From an uncultured Lachnospiraceae bacterium (GTDB lineage: Bacteria; Bacillota_A; Clostridia; Lachnospirales; Lachnospiraceae), in NCBI GenBank assembly GCA_910588595.1, contig CAJUQU010000049.1, positions 1 to 17,802 of the forward strand: a DNA stretch of 17,802 bases, written 5' to 3'. The position numbers were made by a program, and so were the translations under genes. Under the pieces are notes generated by a model that saw only the letters and a program-made list of their open reading frames with translations, had not been told where the DNA came from and did not search any database. Positions 7,149 through 15,710 of this stretch are shown here, piece by piece; the stretch's first letter is position 1, and each line of letters starts with the position of its first letter.

Positions 7149-10100
7149 TTAAAGTACTGTACGCCGGCCTCAAAGATCTTCATATCCTGTTCCCCGTAGA
7201 TATTCATTGCCACAGCATCGCCGCGCCTCTCCACATGCGCCATCTTGCCGAGACATCTTCCGTCGGGAGATGTGATACCCTCGATCGCCATGTAGGAGCC
7301 GTTGACATTCCACTCCTCATCCATCGAGATATTTCCGTTGAAATCCGCATACTGCGTCGCCACCTGCCCGTTGGCAAAGAGTTTGTCGATCCACTCCTGC
7401 GGTGCCACAAAACGCCCCTCACCGTGGGAGGCAGGCGTCACATATGTCTGTCCAAGCTCTGCAAGCTGCAGCCAGGGCGACTTATTTGTGACCACCTTCG
7501 TGTACACCATCTTAGAAATGTGACGATTGATCGTGTTGTAGGTGAGCGTCGGTGAATCCTCCTTCTGTCCCGCGATCTCGCCATAGGGCACCAGTCCAAG
7601 CTTGATCATCGCCTGGAATCCGTTGCAGATGCCAAGTGCCAGACCGTCCCTCTCATTCAGGAGCCTGTTCACTGCTTCCCTGATCTTCTCGTTCTGAAAC
7701 GCTGTCGCAAAGAACTTTGCACTACCATCAGGCTCGTCACCGGCTGAGAATCCACCTGGGAACATAATGATCTGCGCCTGTGCGATCGCCTTCTCAAACT
7801 CATCGACGGAATCCCTGATATCCTCCGCTGACAGATTGCGGAATACTCTCGTCACCACATCGGCACCCGCACGCTCAAATGCGATCGTGGAGTCATACTC
7901 GCAGTTCGTACCTGGAAATACCGGTATAAAGACAGTTGGTCTGGCAACTTTATTCTTACATACATAGATTTCCTTCGCGTCGTACAGCTTTGTCTCGATC
8001 GCGTCCGTTCCCTTCACCGCTTTTGTCGGAAATACTTTTTCAAGCTTTGATGTCCACGCTTTCAAAGCCTCATCCATGGTCACTGTGACATCCCCGTACA
8101 CAAATCCTTCGTTCTCGGCAAGCACTGTAGCAACTGTTTTGTATGCCATGCCGCCCGCCGCAAGCGCATCCATCCTGTCAGCAGGAATCTCAGCGATAAT
8201 GCAGCCCATCTTGTTTGCAAAGAGTTCATCCGCCGCGAGTGTACTCTCGAACGCTACACCCATCCTGTTTCCAAATGCCATCTTCGCCACTGACGCCACA
8301 ATCCCCTTCGAGTCAAGCGCATACGCAGCCACGATCACCTTGTCTGCGATCAAATCCGCAACACCACTGTACAACTCCATGACTTTACTGTAATCCGGAA
8401 GGTCGTACTCATTCTTAGGCAGTTCAAACACGACAAGTCTGTCGCCTGCACTCTTCAGCTCCGGAGTGATGATATCCTGCTTCTTCGCGACATCGACTGC
8501 AAAGGAGACCAGTGTGGGCGGCACGTCGATCTCATTGAATGTGCCCGACATAGAGTCCTTGCCGCCAATCGACGGCAGTCCGTATCCGATCTGTGCATCA
8601 TATGCGCCGAGCAGCGCCGCAAACGGCTGGCTCCAGCGGGAAGGTTCCTCCGTCATGCGCCTGAAATACTCCTGAAATGTAAAGCGTATCTTTTTATAGT
8701 CGCCACCTGCCGCAACAATCTTCGCCATGGACTCTGTCACTGCATACACCGCACCGTGATAAGGGCTCCAGCTTGACAGATATGGGTCGAAGCCATATGC
8801 CATCATCGTCACGACATCCGTTTTTCCCTTCAGAACAGGAAGCTTTGCGACCATCGCCTGTGTCTCTGTAAGCTGATACTTCCCGCCGTAAGGCATGAAC
8901 ACACTGCCCGCACCGATCGACGCATCGAACATCTCCACAAGCCCCTTCTGCGAACACACATTGAGATCATTGAGCACAGCGAGGACTGCCTCCTTCACTT
9001 CGCCGGCTTTCAGCGCATCCTCGGCCTTCTGTATTGCTATCCTGTCAAAATAGTTGTCTTCCTTCACCGGCGCATCCACAAACACTGCCGTCTCCTGATG
9101 CGCCCCGTTTGTGTCCAGAAAAGCCCTCGCGATATCCACGACCTTCCTGCCCCTCCACATCAGCACCAATCGCGGCTCCTCTGTCACTGTCGCAACCTTC
9201 ACTGCCTCGAGATTCTCCTCCGCGGCATAGGCGAGGAACTGGTCGGCGTCCTTCGGATCCACCACTACCGCCATTCTCTCCTGCGACTCTGAGATCGCAA
9301 GTTCTGTCCCGTCAAGACCTGCATATTTCTTCGGCACCATATCCATATCCACTACAAGTCCGTCCGCAAGCTCGCCGATCGCAACAGACACACCACCCGC
9401 ACCAAAGTCATTGCACTTTTTGATGAGTCTGCTGACCTCTGCCCTGCGGAACAGCCTCTGAAGCTTGCGCTCTGTCGGCGCATTGCCCTTCTGGACCTCC
9501 GCGCCGCACGTGGAAAGTGACGCTGTCGTGTGCACCTTGGAGGAACCCGTCGCCCCGCCGCAGCCATCGCGTCCTGTCCGTCCGCCGAGCAGGATAATGA
9601 TATCGCCGGGATCGGAATTTTCACGGATCACGCTCGCCCTGGGCGCAGCAGCCATGACCGCACCGATCTCCATTCTCTTTGCCACATAGTTCGGATGATA
9701 CACCTCTTTTACAAACCCGGTCGCAAGCCCGATCTGATTTCCATAAGAAGAATACCCGCTCGCCGCGCCGCGGACCAGCTTCTTCTGGGAAAGCTTCCCC
9801 CGCATCGTGTTCTCCACCGGCACAGTCGGGTCTGCTGCACCTGTGACGCGCATCGCCTGATAAACATATGTACGCCCAGACAGCGGGTCGCGGATCGCTC
9901 CGCCAAGGCAGGTCGCTGCGCCGCCAAACGGCTCGATCTCAGTCGGGTGGTTGTGTGTCTCGTTCTTGAAGTTCACGAGCCACTCCTCGGTGACTACGCC
10001 CTTTCCGTCCTCCTTGTCGATCTCCACCGGAACGACGATCGAGCAGGCATTGATCTCGTTGGATTTCTCCATATCCTCCAGTTTGCCGTCCTTTTTCAAC

Positions 10101-10954
10101 TTCCGCATCGCCATGAGCGCCAGATCCATCAGGCAGACATACTTGTCCTTCCTCCCGGCAAAGATCTCCTCACGCGCGGCAACGTACTGTCTGTACGTCG
10201 TCTTGATCGGCTCCGAATAATAGCCATCCTCAAATGCGATGTCCTTTAACTCCGTGGAGAATGTCGTGTGGCGGCAGTGGTCGGACCAGTATGTGTCTAG
10301 CACCCTGATCTCCGTCACAGTCGGATCCCTGTGCTCCTGATCCCGGAAATAGTTCTGAATGTGCAGGAAATCCTTAAACGTCATGGCAAGCCCGAGCGAG
10401 TCATAGAGCTCTTTTAGATCGTCCTCTGCCATGTCGGCGAACCCGTCAAAACTTCCCACATCTGCCGGATCCTCAAAAGTCAGCACCAGCGTATCAGGTT
10501 TCTCTGATCCTGTCTCCCTCGAATCCACAGGATTGATACAATAACGCTTGATCTTATCAAACTCACTGTCAGAAATGTTTCCGATCAGCAGGTATGTGAC
10601 CGCAGTCTTGATGATCGGCTGCTCGTCCTCCTTCAGAAACTGCACGCACTGCACTGCGGAATCCGCCCTCTGGTCAAACTGCCCTGGCAGAAATTCCACC
10701 GAAAAGCAGCGTGAATCCGCCGGCATCTCGATGCGCTCCCTGTATAAGTCATCGACAGGAGGCTCCGAAAATACACTCCTGCACGCTTTCTCAAAAACCG
10801 CCTCCGAGAGATTCTCCACATCGTAACGGATAAAGATCCTGACTTTCTTTAAACCGGCAATGCCCAGATATCCTTTCAGCTCGTCCTCAAGCTCCCTTGC
10901 CTTCACCGCAAAAGCTTCCTTCTTCTCCACATAGATCCGTTTTACATTCTCCAT
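7145..10954 (-). CDS. purL: Phosphoribosylformylglycinamidine synthase, single-chain clade II type
   Basis: A 1269-residue enzyme converting FGAR, glutamine and ATP into FGAM in de novo purine synthesis. Synthetase motifs include TYWSDHCRHTTFST (about 221-234), NETHNHPTEIEPFGGAATC (331-349), NDFGAGGVSVAIGELADG (515-532) and LPSIGGKDSMSGTF (793-806). The C-terminal class I glutaminase starts at about 1006 (VFIPVFPGTNCEYDS). It has the nucleophile C1110 in GICNGFQ and H1240 and E1242 in MAHVERR, so the triad is complete. Synthetase and glutaminase are fused in one chain, unlike the separate PurS, PurQ and PurL of Bacillus. The length fits the clostridial and streptococcal clade II form. The ATG has GGAGG about eight bases upstream. 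It lies 50 bases after the binding-protein gene, with no terminator between, as last gene of the purF-like operon. Confidence 0.97.
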   Translation of the reverse strand: MENVKRIYVEKKEAFAVKARELEDELKGYLGIAGLKKVRIFIRYDVENLSEAVFEKACRSVFSEPPVDDLYRERIEMPADSRCFSVEFLPGQFDQRADSAVQCVQFLKEDEQPIIKTAVTYLLIGNISDSEFDKIKRYCINPVDSRETGSEKPDTLVLTFEDPADVGSFDGFADMAEDDLKELYDSLGLAMTFKDFLHIQNYFRDQEHRDPTVTEIRVLDTYWSDHCRHTTFSTELKDIAFEDGYYSEPIKTTYRQYVAAREEIFAGRKDKYVCLMDLALMAMRKLKKDGKLEDMEKSNEINACSIVVPVEIDKEDGKGVVTEEWLVNFKNETHNHPTEIEPFGGAATCLGGAIRDPLSGRTYVYQAMRVTGAADPTVPVENTMRGKLSQKKLVRGAASGYSSYGNQIGLATGFVKEVYHPNYVAKRMEIGAVMAAAPRASVIRENSDPGDIIILLGGRTGRDGCGGATGSSKVHTTASLSTCGAEVQKGNAPTERKLQRLFRRAEVSRLIKKCNDFGAGGVSVAIGELADGLVVDMDMVPKKYAGLDGTELAISESQERMAVVVDPKDADQFLAYAAEENLEAVKVATVTEEPRLVLMWRGRKVVDIARAFLDTNGAHQETAVFVDAPVKEDNYFDRIAIQKAEDALKAGEVKEAVLAVLNDLNVCSQKGLVEMFDASIGAGSVFMPYGGKYQLTETQAMVAKLPVLKGKTDVVTMMAYGFDPYLSSWSPYHGAVYAVTESMAKIVAAGGDYKKIRFTFQEYFRRMTEEPSRWSQPFAALLGAYDAQIGYGLPSIGGKDSMSGTFNEIDVPPTLVSFAVDVAKKQDIITPELKSAGDRLVVFELPKNEYDLPDYSKVMELYSGVADLIADKVIVAAYALDSKGIVASVAKMAFGNRMGVAFESTLAADELFANKMGCIIAEIPADRMDALAAGGMAYKTVATVLAENEGFVYGDVTVTMDEALKAWTSKLEKVFPTKAVKGTDAIETKLYDAKEIYVCKNKVARPTVFIPVFPGTNCEYDSTIAFERAGADVVTRVFRNLSAEDIRDSVDEFEKAIAQAQIIMFPGGFSAGDEPDGSAKFFATAFQNEKIREAVNRLLNERDGLALGICNGFQAMIKLGLVPYGEIAGQKEDSPTLTYNTINRHISKMVYTKVVTNKSPWLQLAELGQTYVTPASHGEGRFVAPQEWIDKLFANGQVATQYADFNGNISMDEEWNVNGSYMAIEGITSPDGRCLGKMAHVERRGDAVAMNIYGEQDMKIFEAGVQYFK

Positions 10955-11004
10955 TTATTTATCCTCCATTTTATTTCCACAGCCTGTCTGACAGAAAAGC
11001 GATC

Positions 11005-11994
11005 CTAATTGTATTGGGATACATTGCTGCTGTCCACACGCTCAAAGTCTACCCAGACAAACTTACCGTCCTCCGTACTGCCATCGATGTCTTTCACGCT
11101 GCCGCTCTCGACAAGATGTATCGCCGCGTCGACCGCCGCGTGCCCCTGTCCGCTTCCGGACTGGTATACTGTAAATGCCATGTCACCACTGCGGATCGCC
11201 TCACAGCCGTCAGCCGTGGCGTCCACCCCCAGGATCGGAAGCGTGCTGCAGTCGATACCGCTGTTTTTGCACGCCTCCATGACGCCAAGCGCCATGGAAT
11301 CATTGTTGCAGATCACACAATCCACCGGGACTCCTGTCCTTAAGAACAGCTCAAACAATTTCTGCGCCTGCCCTGTGTCCCAGTTGGCGCTGTCCTCAAA
11401 CACATAATGGATCTGCTTGCCGCTCGCCTCCAGCGTCCTCTTTACCCCTGTCGACCTTCCTTCCGTGGCGGAATGGCTCGCTGGCCCCTTGATCAGCGCC
11501 ACATTGATCTCCTGCTTGCCAGACATCTTTGCCAGCACATACTCCGCCTGAAACTGTCCCGCAACCTGCTCACTGGAACCGACATAGATATACTTTCCCG
11601 CCTGCAGGTATTTTTCATCCGGGCAGCTGTTGACAAACACGATCGGAATATCCCCAGCGCTCATCTTCAACTGAACTGCTGTATCTACCGAGACCGGACT
11701 GCAGATGATCACATCATAGTCTCCTGCCGCCGCAGTCTTGAGCTGTTCTACCTGCTTCTCTATAGAGCCCTGGGCATCCTCCATGGTAAACTGCGCTCCC
11801 GCCTGTGCCGCCTGCTCTGCGGCACTGTCTACAAGGGTCTGGCGGAAAGTATCTATCTCATTTAGTGAAAAGAATATCTTTATCCCGCTCTTTCCTCCGG
11901 CTGCCCTCTGTCCACATCCCGACACTGAGACTGCTATCATTATGACTGTCAGAAGCACAGGTATATATTTGATCAGACAACTTTTTCTCCTCAT
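11005..11994 (-). CDS. Sugar-type substrate-binding lipoprotein (RbsB-like, Peripla_BP_4)
   Basis: A 329-residue type I periplasmic-binding-fold protein. The N-terminus has a positively charged start, a hydrophobic stretch (about 10-24) and a lipobox VSGC with C27 as the lipidated cysteine, so it should be anchored outside the membrane. Family landmarks are the N-terminal KIFFSLNEIDTFRQTLVD strand and helix, PIVFVNS, the NNDSMALGVMEA hinge region and GVDATADGCEAIRSGDMAFT. Relatives bind ribose, galactose and similar sugars or autoinducer-2. There is no permease or ATPase gene beside it. Its ATG overlaps the stop codon of the chemoreceptor gene as ATGA, with GGAGAGGAGG upstream, which points to coupled translation. 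I infer that it presents a ligand to that chemoreceptor, as ribose- and galactose-binding proteins do for Trg in E. coli. It could instead serve a transporter encoded elsewhere. Confidence 0.9.
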   Translation of the reverse strand: MRRKSCLIKYIPVLLTVIMIAVSVSGCGQRAAGGKSGIKIFFSLNEIDTFRQTLVDSAAEQAAQAGAQFTMEDAQGSIEKQVEQLKTAAAGDYDVIICSPVSVDTAVQLKMSAGDIPIVFVNSCPDEKYLQAGKYIYVGSSEQVAGQFQAEYVLAKMSGKQEINVALIKGPASHSATEGRSTGVKRTLEASGKQIHYVFEDSANWDTGQAQKLFELFLRTGVPVDCVICNNDSMALGVMEACKNSGIDCSTLPILGVDATADGCEAIRSGDMAFTVYQSGSGQGHAAVDAAIHLVESGSVKDIDGSTEDGKFVWVDFERVDSSNVSQYN

Positions 11995-14009
11995 CGCAGT
12001 CCTGCCTCCTCTCCTATCTTAAATCTGGCAACCTGTTCATACAGTTCTTCCGCCGACGCCGTCAGCTCCTTTGCCCCTTCGGATACGCGCTCGCTGCTGT
12101 TTGTGATGTTGTCCACCTGCCGCACCATCGCCTCCGATGTTGCCAGGATCTCCTCCGAACTTGCCGCCTGCTCCTCCGAGATCGCAGCCACATTCGTCGC
12201 CACCTCATCCACCTTTTCCACTTTTCTGATCATCTCGCGCACCAGTGTTTCCACCTGGTCAATATTGCCAAAAATCGAATCAAATGTCCGCAGGGTATCC
12301 CCCACCAGACTGTTGCTGTGATTGATATTTTCCACGCTCTCCCTGGTCTGTCTTACCGTATCGCTCACCAGACTGTTGATCTGGCTGATCAAGCCTTCGA
12401 TATTGTGCACGGCATCAGCACTGGTGTTCGCGAGCTGTCCGATCTCCGTCGCAACCACAGCAAAGCCTCTGCCCGCATCCCCGGCACGCGCCGCCTCGAT
12501 CGATGCGTTGAGGGATAGAAGCGACGTCTGATCCGCAATATTCCCTATGATCTCCGTGATGTTCGTGATCTCCTTGGACGCCTTCCCGACTTCATCGATC
12601 GACTGCTGGAGCTTCCGTACGGACACATTGATCATTTCCATCGCACTGTTGACGCGCTGCAGATCCTGCTGCCCGCTCCGTGACACCTCGACAGTCTCCC
12701 GCATCTTACCGTCAACCTGCTCCCCGTCATCCTTTGTATCCGACACTACCATGGCAAGCGTTGTCGCATGATCTGCGATCTCTCCGACCGACATGGACAG
12801 CTGCTCTACAGTTGTGTTCAATTCCCTCATGGACTGTCCTTGTAATCTGGATGCATCATACATCTCTCTGGAGATCGTGTCGCTCTCGCCTGCCTGTGTG
12901 CCCAGCTTGTCGGACACGGTATGTATGGAGGCGATCATCTGCCGCATGGTCAGGATAAACTGCTGTACGTGTCCGCCCATGACACCGATCTCATCATTGC
13001 TCCCAGCCTTGATCTCCACTGTGAAATCTCCGTTTGTCATCGCTGTGATCACCTTGATCAGCTCCTTGACAGGACGGATCACCATCTGGACCACTCGCTC
13101 CACCAGGACAGCCAGCAGTATGACGGACAGCAGACCGATCCCAAGCATCATAATCCGGACACTGTCAATATCCGCATAGATGACCCTGGTAGGGATGTAC
13201 GATACCAGCACCCAGTCCGTGCCCTGTATCTGTGAAAATGCCGTCATATTGTTGTCGATCTCGATCATATCAAGATCGTACTGCGATACCCTCTGCCAGA
13301 TATCCCGCATAAAGACATCTCTCGACTCGCCGAGCTTTGTCGAGATCAGATCACTCTCCTGGTGCGCAAGGATCGTTCCGTCGGAACTGTTCACGAGAAA
13401 CGCCCTTGCCTGATCCATCTCTATGTAACTATTTACGATGATGCTGATCCGTTCAAGCGTGAGATCTGCCGAGATCACCTTGATCATTCCGGACTGATCA
13501 TCCAATATCCCCGAGGCACTGATGACATTCTCCCCTTTGGCGTTGGTGTACGCGTTGGTCAACCCCATATTCCATCTGGTCAGCCCTTCCTTGTACCACA
13601 CAGCCTGCGTCGGATCCGCCTCTGTCTTCTCCGACGCAGACGCCTTCATCAGACTGCCGTTTTCGTCTGCGATATACAGACCATCCGGATAATTGTCATC
13701 AAAACCGTAATAGCTGTCCAGGACCGCCTGCAGCTGCTTTCCACTGACGGCAGTCTGCTCGATCGACTGTTTCACTGCACGAAATGCTGACAGGTTCTCG
13801 TCAAGCCACGCTTCGATCTGATTGGTCTGATTCTCGATCGACGAGCTCAACAGATTTTCCGAGTACTCTTTAATAATATTCTTTGAAATAAAATACAATA
13901 TTCCTACCAGCAGTATCATAATGACAATAACCACCGGCAGTATGATGCCGAGCAGCTTCACCTTTATCGATACGATCTTTTTTTGATTTCCTCTATTTTC
14001 TCCTGCCAT
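11991..14009 (-). CDS. Methyl-accepting chemotaxis protein with dCACHE sensor domain
   Basis: A 672-residue chemoreceptor: membrane segment (about 17-41), large extracytoplasmic double CACHE domain (about 45-280, with VWYKEGLTRWNMGL at 137-150), membrane segment (about 283-305), HAMP (306-360) and the signalling coiled coil. The hairpin tip is at about 490-530 (IADQTSLLSLNASIEAARAG, then RGFAVVATEIGQLANTS). I chose the ATG at 14009. GAAAGGCGG lies six bases upstream, and the protein then starts with a short basic tail and a membrane helix. A longer frame back to 14060 opens only with TTG, lacks a ribosome site and overlaps the upstream gene. The gene follows the purF-like gene by 32 bases and overlaps the binding-protein gene by four. 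It may respond directly through the CACHE domain or through the binding protein. No CheR tether pentapeptide is visible. Confidence 0.93.
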   Translation of the reverse strand: MAGENRGNQKKIVSIKVKLLGIILPVVIVIMILLVGILYFISKNIIKEYSENLLSSSIENQTNQIEAWLDENLSAFRAVKQSIEQTAVSGKQLQAVLDSYYGFDDNYPDGLYIADENGSLMKASASEKTEADPTQAVWYKEGLTRWNMGLTNAYTNAKGENVISASGILDDQSGMIKVISADLTLERISIIVNSYIEMDQARAFLVNSSDGTILAHQESDLISTKLGESRDVFMRDIWQRVSQYDLDMIEIDNNMTAFSQIQGTDWVLVSYIPTRVIYADIDSVRIMMLGIGLLSVILLAVLVERVVQMVIRPVKELIKVITAMTNGDFTVEIKAGSNDEIGVMGGHVQQFILTMRQMIASIHTVSDKLGTQAGESDTISREMYDASRLQGQSMRELNTTVEQLSMSVGEIADHATTLAMVVSDTKDDGEQVDGKMRETVEVSRSGQQDLQRVNSAMEMINVSVRKLQQSIDEVGKASKEITNITEIIGNIADQTSLLSLNASIEAARAGDAGRGFAVVATEIGQLANTSADAVHNIEGLISQINSLVSDTVRQTRESVENINHSNSLVGDTLRTFDSIFGNIDQVETLVREMIRKVEKVDEVATNVAAISEEQAASSEEILATSEAMVRQVDNITNSSERVSEGAKELTASAEELYEQVARFKIGEEAGLR

Positions 14010-14015
14010 CTTCTG

Positions 14016-14024
14016 CCGCCTTTC
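14016..14024 (-). promoter_or_regulatory. Ribosome binding site deciding the dCACHE chemoreceptor start
   Basis: On the minus strand GAAAGGCGG sits six bases before the ATG at 14009. The other in-frame candidates, ATG at 14027 and TTG at 14060, have no comparable site at a useful distance, so this sets the gene start downstream of the purF-like stop rather than overlapping it. Confidence 0.7.
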
Positions 14025-14041
14025 CATGAAACAGCTGTTAT

Positions 14042-15448
14042 TTATTCCTTCCCATTCCAACAGTATGTGCAGAGCTTACAGTGATCAAGCCCTGTAGAAT
14101 CGAGCATATCGTCCAGTCTGTTAAATCGGAGCGAAGTGAAATTCAACTCCTTTCTGATCTCCTCAACCATCTGCCCGTATTTTTCGGACTCAGGATCCGC
14201 GTACTCCTCCAGGATCTCCCTGGTCACATTGCCGTTTTCAAGCCGCTCGATAACGCGCCTGGTGATGAGATCCATCTCCGATGATGAGCGTGAGAAATTC
14301 AGATATCTGCAGCCGTACAGCAACGGCGGACATGCCGGGCGGATATGGACCTCCTTCGCACCGCTCTGGTAAAGGAATTCTGTCGTCTCCCGAAGCTGTG
14401 TGCCCCTCACGATCGAATCGTCGATCAGCAGCAGGCTCTTGTCCTTGATCAGCTCGTCCACTGCCAAGAGCTTCATCTTGGCGATCAGATTGCGCTTGCT
14501 CTGTATGGTCGGCATAAAGGAGCGGGGCCACGTCGGCGTGTACTTGATGAACGGCCTGGAAAACGGGATCCCCGATTCATTGGCATATCCAACCGCATGT
14601 GCAATGCCGGAATCCGGCACACCAGCCACGATATCAGGTTTCACATTGTCGCGCTGTGCCATCTTTTCCCCGCAGTGATAGCGCATCTGCTCCACGTTGA
14701 CACCCTCATAGGAGCTCGCCGGGTACCCGTAATAAACCCACAAAAATGTGCAGATCTTCATCTCCTTCTGCGGATTGACAAGCGTCACACAGTTCTTCTC
14801 CGTCATCACCACAACCTCGCCCGGTCCCAGTTCCTTGTAATCTGTGTATCCCAGATTCTTGTAGGCAAAATTCTCAAATGATGCACAGAACCCGTCGTCC
14901 TTCTTCCCGATCACGATCGGCGTCCTGCCGTGCTTGTCCCTCGCAGCGTAGATCCCCGCCTTGTTCATCAGCAGGATCGACAGTGAACCGTCGATCGATT
15001 CCAGCGCAAAGTTGATCCCTTCTATCAGGTTTTCCCTGCGGTTGATGAGTGCCGCGACAAGTTCCGTGGCGTTGACTTCCCCGCCGCTCATCTCCTGGAA
15101 ATGCGCATGCCCCACATCAAAGAGACGCTGTATCAGCTCATCCGTGTTGTTGATCTTTCCCACGGTCGTCAGCGCATATGTGCCGTGATGTGAGCGTATG
15201 ATCAGCGGCTGCGGTTCGTAGTCCGATATACAGCCAATGCCGTAATTCCCGTGCATCCCTGTCACATCTTTGTCAAATTTGGTTCGAAACGGCGCATTCT
15301 CAATGTTGTGGATCGCCCTGTTAAACCCATCTGCCCCGTAAACTGCCATACCTCCGCGCCGGGTTCCCAGATGGGAGTGGTAATCAATCCCAAAAAACAA
15401 ATCAAATACACAATCCTGCTGTGATGTTACTCCAAAAAAGCCGCCCAT
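14042..15448 (-). CDS. PurF-like protein with degenerate glutaminase site
   Basis: A 468-residue homologue of amidophosphoribosyltransferase, which makes phosphoribosylamine from PRPP and glutamine. The phosphoribosyltransferase half looks intact: GVPDSGIAHAVGYA (276-289), RSFMPTIQSKRNL (309-321) and the PRPP motif LLLIDDSIVRGTQ (339-351). Cysteines C233, C380, C457 and C460 match in context and spacing the four 4Fe-4S ligands of Bacillus PurF. The N-terminal Ntn glutaminase half is recognisable but lacks the nucleophile. The protein begins MGGFFGV where canonical PurF matures to CGVFG, an in-frame TAA lies ten codons upstream, and no cysteine lies between. Residues equivalent to R73, N101 and D127 read C73, V96 and A127. 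The start has AAGGAAGGG upstream. It is the first gene of the operon. It may use free ammonia or be regulatory; usual annotation would call it purF. Confidence 0.9.
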   Translation of the reverse strand: MGGFFGVTSQQDCVFDLFFGIDYHSHLGTRRGGMAVYGADGFNRAIHNIENAPFRTKFDKDVTGMHGNYGIGCISDYEPQPLIIRSHHGTYALTTVGKINNTDELIQRLFDVGHAHFQEMSGGEVNATELVAALINRRENLIEGINFALESIDGSLSILLMNKAGIYAARDKHGRTPIVIGKKDDGFCASFENFAYKNLGYTDYKELGPGEVVVMTEKNCVTLVNPQKEMKICTFLWVYYGYPASSYEGVNVEQMRYHCGEKMAQRDNVKPDIVAGVPDSGIAHAVGYANESGIPFSRPFIKYTPTWPRSFMPTIQSKRNLIAKMKLLAVDELIKDKSLLLIDDSIVRGTQLRETTEFLYQSGAKEVHIRPACPPLLYGCRYLNFSRSSSEMDLITRRVIERLENGNVTREILEEYADPESEKYGQMVEEIRKELNFTSLRFNRLDDMLDSTGLDHCKLCTYCWNGKE

Positions 15449-15517
15449 TTCAGTTTCCCTTCCTTTACGTGATAGTTAATAATAGTTTGTAAGACTTAAA
15501 CATAGCCCTATGCTACT

Positions 15518-15546
15518 ATTAAGCCAAAATACCTCTCCGATGTCAA
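15518..15546 (-). promoter_or_regulatory. Weaker second candidate promoter of the purF-like operon
   Basis: On the minus strand a second TTGACA (15541-15546) stands 17 bases from CTTAAT (15518-15523), which matches the -10 consensus at four of six positions. Its -35 box falls at the expected start site of the stronger promoter upstream. Confidence 0.35.
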
Positions 15547-15547
15547 C

Positions 15548-15576
15548 AATATATTTTAGACCACTTTGCTTGTCAA
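15548..15576 (-). promoter_or_regulatory. Main candidate promoter of the purF-like operon
   Basis: On the minus strand TTGACA (15571-15576), 17 bases and TATATT (15548-15553) form a near-consensus SigA promoter. Transcription would start near 15541 and give a leader of about 92 bases. No purine riboswitch core or PurR box (CCGAAC-type) is seen in the leader. Confidence 0.75.
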
Positions 15577-15597
15577 CAGTTCCTTTCCTCTAAGTAC

Positions 15598-15626
15598 ATT
15601 ATATTTCCTAATGCCCAATACCACAA
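15598..15626 (-). promoter_or_regulatory. Possible upstream promoter of the purF-like operon
   Basis: On the minus strand TATAAT (15598-15603) is perfect, with TTGTGG (15621-15626) 17 bases upstream as a poor -35. It lies between the terminator of the SUKH gene and the stronger promoter. Confidence 0.35.
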
Positions 15627-15655
15627 GTAAAAATTTCCGCCGCCACAAATAAAAT

Positions 15656-15682
15656 CGGGCAGGGAAGCACATTCCCTACCCG
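15656..15682 (-). terminator. Terminator of the SUKH-family gene
   Basis: An 11-bp stem pairs 15656-15666 with 15672-15682 with one G-U pair and a five-base loop. On the minus strand it is followed by ATTTTATTTG. It starts 28 bases after the SUKH stop codon and separates that gene from the purF-like operon. Confidence 0.85.
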
Positions 15683-15710
15683 TCAGTTCCATTTGTCTCA
15701 CTCTGCATCT

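Noticed and set aside
10984..10994. CTGTCTGACAG palindrome between the binding-protein gene and purL
   Set aside because: Too short for a terminator, with a one-base centre and no U tract; the genes are probably co-transcribed.
14010..14060. A longer dCACHE chemoreceptor starting at TTG 14060
   Set aside because: No ribosome site before it and it overlaps the upstream gene; the ATG at 14009 has a good site.
15449..15655. Purine riboswitch or PurR box ahead of the purF-like gene
   Set aside because: The conserved riboswitch core and CCGAAC-type boxes are not found in the leader.
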